This document shows positions 60,033 through 64,000 of a DNA stretch of 64,000 nt, in pieces; the stretch's first letter is position 1; the number at the start of each line of letters is the position of its first letter. The position numbers and the translations under genes were made by a program. Where the stretch lies: contig NZ_JAPNLJ010000011.1 of the NCBI RefSeq assembly GCF_026627445.1, positions 124,001-188,000 on the forward strand, written 5' to 3'. Source of the stretch: Streptomyces sp. H27-H1 (GTDB lineage Bacteria > Actinomycetota > Actinomycetes > Streptomycetales > Streptomycetaceae). Under the pieces are notes generated by a model. The model saw nothing but the letters and a program-made list of their open reading frames with translations. It was not told where the DNA came from and made no database searches.

Positions 60033-60139
60033 GCCCGCCCCTTTGCCGACCCAGTGGTGGGACGGGATTATGGCGTGCGCACGTCAGCTTTACTACCCAC
60101 GGGTAAGAATCCGCCCGCAGGAAGACCCCGAAAGGGCCG

Positions 60140-60709
60140 CTAACCCTCCAGCAGGGCCGCCATCTCGCGCAGCCCCCGGGCCAGTTCACGGCCGTCCGGC
60201 GCGTGCTCCGGGTCGGTGAAGCACTGCACCATGACCCCGGTCAGCAGCGCGAGGTGCACCGAGCCGAGGGCCCGTACGTCTTCCTCCGCGACCGCCTCCT
60301 CCGGCACCCCGCGCAACTGCGCGGCGACCATGCGGCGGTTGCGGCGCTGGCCGTCGGCCAGGATCGCGAGCAGCTCCGGCGAGGACTGCGCGTACACGAA
60401 GGCCTCGACGGAGGCGGTCCAGAGCCAGCGCATCTCGCCGAAGTCCCGGATCTTCCGGTCCCAGGTGTCGGCGTAGCGCTCCCGCGCGGTATCGCCCTGC
60501 CCGGCGAGCCTGCCCGCCCCCGCGGCCCACTCGTCCATGGCCGCGAACAGCGCCTGGTTCAGGAGCACCTCGCGGGAACCGAAGTGGTAGCCGATCGCGG
60601 CCATGCTCACCTTCGAGGCCGAGGCGATATCGCGCACGGTCGTCCGGAGGTACCCCTTCTCCTCCAGACAGCGCCGGGCTCCGGCCAGCAGGTCCTCGCG
60701 ATTTCCCAT
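60140..60709 (-). CDS. TetR/AcrR family regulator
   Basis: 189 residues from ATG 60709. N-terminal HTH (GNREDLLAGARRCLEEKGYLRTTVRDIASASKVSMAAIGYHFGSREVLLNQAL, residues 2-54) and a C-terminal helical ligand domain. Divergent from the alpha/beta hydrolase. The 158-bp gap holds inverted repeats, most likely its operators (separate entry). It likely represses itself and the hydrolase. Ligand unknown. Confidence 0.93.
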   Translation of the reverse strand: MGNREDLLAGARRCLEEKGYLRTTVRDIASASKVSMAAIGYHFGSREVLLNQALFAAMDEWAAGAGRLAGQGDTARERYADTWDRKIRDFGEMRWLWTASVEAFVYAQSSPELLAILADGQRRNRRMVAAQLRGVPEEAVAEEDVRALGSVHLALLTGVMVQCFTDPEHAPDGRELARGLREMAALLEG

Positions 60710-60726
60710 GCCGGGATCGTAGCCGT

Positions 60727-60784
60727 GCCAGGTTTTGGGCAAGCGCCCAAGACAGACGTATTGCGCGCCTGCCCAAATCCTGGC
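60727..60784. promoter_or_regulatory. Operator region shared by tetR-like and hydrolase genes
   Basis: GCCAGGTTTTGGGCA (60727-60741) and TGCCCAAATCCTGGC (60770-60784) are inverted copies at 14 of 15 positions. A second palindrome, TTGGGC-AAGC-GCCCAA, covers 60735-60750. On the plus strand TTGCGC (60761-60766) and CAGGCT (60784-60789) make a 17-base-spaced promoter with one operator inside. TetR binding here would block both genes. Confidence 0.75.
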
Positions 60785-60867
60785 AGGCTCGAACCCGTCA
60801 CCACAGCAGGCGGACACGCACAGCAGGCGAGCAAGCACGGCAGGACGAGCAAAGGGAGAGCGGAACC

Positions 60868-61647
60868 ATGCGCCACACGCTGACGATCGAGGACCGCACA
60901 CTGTCCTACCTGGACTTCAGCGGCCCCGGCCGCCCGCTGCTCGCCCTGCACGGAGGCATGTCCGAGGGCCTGGCCTTCGCCGGGCTCGCCGAGGCCCTGG
61001 GGGCCGACTGGCGGGTCATCGCCCCCGACCAGCGCGGCCACGGCGACTCCGACCGGGCCGCCGACCACCACCGCGCCGGTTACGTCTCCGACGCCGTCGC
61101 GCTCCTCGACCACCTCGGCCTGGACACCCCCGTCGCCCTCCTCGGCTACTCCCTCGGCGGACTCAACGCCCTCCACCTGGCCGCCGCCCACCCCGACCGG
61201 GTCTCCGTCCTCATCAACGCGGAGGCCGCGGTGGAGGTCGACCCCGCGGACGGCGCGTGGACGGCCTTCCTCCGGGACATGCGGTACACCGCGCCCACCC
61301 GGGAGGAACTCCTCGACGCCGCCGGTCCCGTGGGCTCCCAGTTCGTCGCCCGGGCCCTGCGCCCGCTCCCCGGCACCGGCTGGCGGCTGCCGTTCCACCC
61401 GCAGGACATGCTCGACTCCGTCGAGGCCTGCCGCGGCGACCACTGGGCCGCCTGGCTCGCGAGCACCTGCCCGGCGATGCTGATCCACGGCACGCGCAGC
61501 ACCTCGCTCCCGCAGGCACAGGCCGACGCGATGGTCACCAAGCGGCCCGGAACCTCGTACACGCCCCTGAGCGGCGATCACTTCCTGCCCTTCACCGACC
61601 CGGAAGGCTTCCACACCGCCGTCCGCACCTACCTGGCCGGCCACTGA
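60868..61647 (+). CDS. Alpha/beta hydrolase
   Basis: 259 residues. Alpha/beta hydrolase fold: oxyanion HGGMSEGLAF, VIAPDQRGHGDSDR, nucleophile elbow LLGYSLGGLNALHL (Ser about residue 96), acid near LIHGTRST, and His in SGDHFLPFTDPEGF. Cytosolic, no signal peptide. The divergent TetR-type gene is its probable regulator. Substrate unknown; it resembles esterases and haloperoxidase-like enzymes. Confidence 0.92.
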   Translation: MRHTLTIEDRTLSYLDFSGPGRPLLALHGGMSEGLAFAGLAEALGADWRVIAPDQRGHGDSDRAADHHRAGYVSDAVALLDHLGLDTPVALLGYSLGGLNALHLAAAHPDRVSVLINAEAAVEVDPADGAWTAFLRDMRYTAPTREELLDAAGPVGSQFVARALRPLPGTGWRLPFHPQDMLDSVEACRGDHWAAWLASTCPAMLIHGTRSTSLPQAQADAMVTKRPGTSYTPLSGDHFLPFTDPEGFHTAVRTYLAGH

Positions 61648-61657
61648 GAACGCCGAA

Positions 61658-61688
61658 GGGGCGGCGGGCCGCCACGGCCCACCGCCCC
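61658..61688. terminator. Terminator between hydrolase and 5'-nucleotidase
   Basis: GGGGCGGCGGGCC (61658-61670) and GGCCCACCGCCCC (61676-61688) form a 13-bp stem with one mismatch between convergent genes. Confidence 0.8.
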
Positions 61689-61731
61689 TCGCGCGCAAGG
61701 GCGTACGTACTACCCGCCCACTACTCGATGA

Positions 61732-63555
61732 CTACTTGACGACCGTGATCCGGTCCGCCGCCGGCGGGGCCAGCGGCGCGGACGCCGAGGAGTGCTCGGC
61801 CAGGTAGGCGTTGAAGGCATCCAGGTCGGACGCGCCGACCAGCTTGTTCTTGTGCTCCTTCAGGACGGTGAAACCGTCACCGCCGCCCGCGAGGAACTCG
61901 TTCATCGCGACCCGGTACGTCTGGGCGGGGTCGACCGGCGCACCGTTCAGCTTCACCGAGTCCACGACGATCCGCTCGGCGCCCGCCTTGGTGGTGTCCA
62001 GGGTGTAGGAGAAGCCCTTGGAGATCTGCAGGATCTTCGGGCTCACGCCGTTGACCGGGCCGCTGACCTGCTGCTGGAGCATGGTGATCAGCTGGGCGCC
62101 GGTCAGGTCGACCACGTTCATCATGTTGGTGAACGGCTGGACCGTGTAGGACTCCCCGTAGGTCACCACCCCGTCGCCCTCCGAGCCCGCCGCCTTGTAG
62201 GCGAGGTCGGCGCGGATGCCGCCCGGGTTCATGACGGCGAGCTGGGCGCCGCCCTTGGCCGCCGGGGCCAGGGCCTCCAGCTGCGCGTCGGCGATCACGT
62301 CGCCGAGCGGCTTCTCGTACGCCTCAGAGCCGCGGCCCTGGATGTCGGCCGAGATGTAGCCCATCGGACGGTTCGCGATCGGCGCGGCCAGCGCGTTCCA
62401 GCGCTGGATCAGCGCGGTCAGGTCCGGCGCCTTGGGCTGCTCACGGCCCACGACCTTCTGGACCGGCTTCGGGGAGCTGACCGGCGTACGGACGATGTCC
62501 TTGGTCCGGCGGTCGTACGTGAGGGTGGTGTCCGTGAACAGCCGGCCGTACGAGGCTGCCGAGGTGACCGTGCGCGGGTTGCCCGCCGGGTCGGGGATGT
62601 TGCACGCGTACGCCTGGTGCGTGTGGCCGGTGACCAGCGCGTCCACCGTCGGCGAGACGTTCTTCGCGATGTCGACGATGGCCCCGGAGATACCGGCGCC
62701 GGCGCCCGGCACGTCGCAGTCGTAGTTGTACGCCCCGCTCGCGGGCAGGCCGCCCTCGTGGACCAGCGCCACGATCGACTTCACGCCCTGCTTGTTCAGC
62801 TCGTTGGCGTACTTGTTGATCGTCTCGACCTCGTCGCCGAACTTGAGGCCCTTGACCCCGTCGGCGGTCACGACGTCCGGCGTGCCCTCCAGGGTGACGC
62901 CGATGAAGCCGATCTTCACGTCCCCCTTCTTCCAGATGAAGGTGGGGTTCATCATCGGACGCCGGGTCTTCTCGTCCACCACGTTCGCGGCGAGGTACTT
63001 GAAGTCGGCGCCCTCGAACTCCTTGCCGTACTCGAAGCAGCCCTCGACGGGGTGGCAGCCGCCGTACTGCATGCGGCGCAGCTCGGTCTTGCCCTCGTCG
63101 AACTCGTGGTTGCCGACGCTGGTCACGTCCAGGTCGAGGGCGCCCAGCGCCTCGATGGTCGGCTCGTCGTGGAAGAGGCCGGACACCATCGGGCTGGCGC
63201 CGATCATGTCGCCGGCCGCGGCGGTGACGGAGTACGGGTGCCCCTTGCGGGCCTCGCGCAGGCCGGTGGCGAGGTACTCGACACCGCCCGCCGGTATGGA
63301 CTTGGTGGTGCCGTCTGCCTGACGCTCGGTCACACTGCCCGAGGAACCCTGCGGGGGCTCCAGCGTGCCGTGGAGATCGTTGAACGACAGCATCTGTACG
63401 TCGACGGTGCGGCCCTGGTCTTGGCCGCCACCGCCACCACTCGCGGCTCCGGCCGGAAGGGCGGCGGCGACCATCGCCCCGCCCGCCGTGGCGACGGCGA
63501 GAGCGGTGAGGGTCAACCGGCGGGCTCGGCGGTGCCGTTGTGGCGTCGCTGACAT
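61732..63555 (-). CDS. Secreted 5'-nucleotidase / UDP-sugar hydrolase
   Basis: 607 residues from ATG 63555. Signal peptide (RRLTLTALAVATAGGAMVAAALPAGA). Metallophosphatase domain with LSFNDLHGTLEP, AAGDMIGASPMVSG, SVGNHEFDEG, ALVHEGG and VTGHTHQAYAC; C-terminal 5'-nucleotidase domain (GGIRADLAYKAAG; ALNEFLAGGGDGF-like MNEFLAGGGDGFTVLK). It releases phosphate from extracellular nucleotides, useful under phosphate limitation; no PHO box could be confirmed by eye. Its -10 (TAGGCT on the minus strand, 63606-63601) lies in the gap shared with mshD. Confidence 0.95.
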   Translation of the reverse strand: MSATPQRHRRARRLTLTALAVATAGGAMVAAALPAGAASGGGGGQDQGRTVDVQMLSFNDLHGTLEPPQGSSGSVTERQADGTTKSIPAGGVEYLATGLREARKGHPYSVTAAAGDMIGASPMVSGLFHDEPTIEALGALDLDVTSVGNHEFDEGKTELRRMQYGGCHPVEGCFEYGKEFEGADFKYLAANVVDEKTRRPMMNPTFIWKKGDVKIGFIGVTLEGTPDVVTADGVKGLKFGDEVETINKYANELNKQGVKSIVALVHEGGLPASGAYNYDCDVPGAGAGISGAIVDIAKNVSPTVDALVTGHTHQAYACNIPDPAGNPRTVTSAASYGRLFTDTTLTYDRRTKDIVRTPVSSPKPVQKVVGREQPKAPDLTALIQRWNALAAPIANRPMGYISADIQGRGSEAYEKPLGDVIADAQLEALAPAAKGGAQLAVMNPGGIRADLAYKAAGSEGDGVVTYGESYTVQPFTNMMNVVDLTGAQLITMLQQQVSGPVNGVSPKILQISKGFSYTLDTTKAGAERIVVDSVKLNGAPVDPAQTYRVAMNEFLAGGGDGFTVLKEHKNKLVGASDLDAFNAYLAEHSSASAPLAPPAADRITVVK

Positions 63556-63724
63556 TTAGTCCCCTTTGCGGACAGCGATACATCTTGGGAGGTCTGCCGC
63601 AGCCTAGAGTCAACGCGCGTAGCGCGACAGGGGGTACCGGGTATCGAGCTGGTTACACGCGGAAGAAGGACGGCCGTCCGGGCCGCACCCCGCAAGGCCC
63701 CACGGGGGTCGTAGGCTCGACTCC

Positions 63725-64000
63725 ATGACTGACGACGCAGCAGCGGTCCTCGAGCCGGGACGGCAGATCCAGACCCTCGACGAACTGACGGAAGAGCAGG
63801 CCGACGCCGTTCTCGCGCTGATCGAGGACGCGGCCCGCACCGACGGCACCACGGCCGTGTCCGAACAGGGCCGGCTCCAGCTGCGCGGCGGAGCGCGCGA
63901 GGGGATCCGCCACTTCCTCCTCACCGCCGAGGGGCGGCTCACCGCCTACGGGCAACTGGAGGACACCGACCCGGTGGAAGCCCCCGCCGCCGAGCTCGTC
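63725..64000 (+). CDS. mshD: Mycothiol synthase MshD (C-terminus outside window)
   Basis: 92 residues visible from ATG 63725. The start matches known MshD N-termini: LTEEQADAVLALIEDAARTDG, AVSEQGRLQLRGG and YGQLEDTDPVEAPAAELV, which is the first GNAT domain of this two-domain acetyltransferase. MshD acetylates Cys-GlcN-Ins with acetyl-CoA to give mycothiol. TAGGCT ends seven bases before the ATG, so the mRNA is probably leaderless. MshA, the first enzyme of the pathway, is at 31.6-33.0 kb. Confidence 0.93.
   Translation, partial: MTDDAAAVLEPGRQIQTLDELTEEQADAVLALIEDAARTDGTTAVSEQGRLQLRGGAREGIRHFLLTAEGRLTAYGQLEDTDPVEAPAAELV

Noticed and set aside
61792..63552. 586-codon plus-strand frame opposite the 5'-nucleotidase
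   Set aside because: The translation is Arg/Val/Gly-rich without domains, while the minus strand encodes a complete nucleotidase with all metal motifs.

Overview
This window is a high-GC actinobacterial chromosome segment, almost certainly Streptomyces. GC-rich third codon positions, many GTG/TTG starts, several apparently leaderless promoters, Tat and lipoprotein signals, and recognisable msiK, glnR, nur, rsiG, carD, phoRP/phoU, mshA and mshD genes all point that way. From memory, the order resembles a conserved core block of S. coelicolor (roughly the glnR region to the region of the SoxR-target oxidoreductase) read backwards; no database was consulted. I see no intact mobile element, CRISPR array, prophage or biosynthetic cluster.

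Layout. 1-6.9 kb: an M1 peptidase lipoprotein (cut by the window edge), an HbpS-like secreted heme-binding protein divergent from a SenS/SenR-like two-component system, a secreted NTF2-like protein, and a second NarL-type pair whose kinase has no sensor domain. 6.9-14.4 kb: repeats, a pentapeptide-repeat protein, a quinone oxidoreductase behind a near-perfect SoxR box, a GNAT enzyme, a frameshifted phosphotransferase, a small secreted protein, a FAD oxidoreductase, tRNA-Thr and a hypothetical gene. 14.4-17.1 kb: msiK (the shared sugar-ABC ATPase) with a DasR-like site, and a sugar nucleotidyltransferase. 17.1-23.6 kb, all minus: DoxX protein, rlmB, cysS, ispF/ispD (overlapping) and carD. 24.2-28.7 kb: a lipoprotein, phoP-phoR divergent from phoU across a PHO box, a Cys-rich peptide and a pseudogene. 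28.7-37.2 kb: gpmA, an MFS exporter, YbjN, mshA, a methyltransferase, an NlpC/P60 hydrolase, a REC-SpoIIE phosphatase and DUF2516. 37.2-44.9 kb: an HBHA-like protein, an XRE regulator with a palindromic operator, a PrmC-like methyltransferase, an Eis-like acetyltransferase, rsiG, dtd, ygfZ, nur and a nitrobindin. 44.9-52.7 kb: a 33-residue membrane peptide, three overlapping single-pass proteins, a rhodanese/DUF1416 unit behind a Cys-containing leader peptide, DUF2993, a poly-Gln membrane protein and a MoaD-like protein. 52.7-64 kb: glnR behind an attenuator-like hairpin and a coupled His-rich upstream ORF, a LacI regulator, an HtrA-like protease with an MprAB-like pair, a PI-PLC-like protein, a TetR/hydrolase pair with shared operators, a 5'-nucleotidase and the start of mshD.

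How the genes work together. The region is dense in nutrient and stress sensing: phosphate (PhoRP/PhoU), nitrogen (GlnR), nickel (Nur), heme/redox (HbpS-SenSR), redox-cycling compounds (SoxR target), sugar import (MsiK), c-di-GMP/development (RsiG) and mycothiol synthesis (MshA, MshD). The most novel-looking material is small and intergenic: the upstream ORF/hairpin before glnR, the hairpin after a six-codon leaderless ORF, the sulfurtransferase leader peptide, the Cys-rich and membrane micro-peptides, and a dispersed repeat family that in one place supplies a stop codon.
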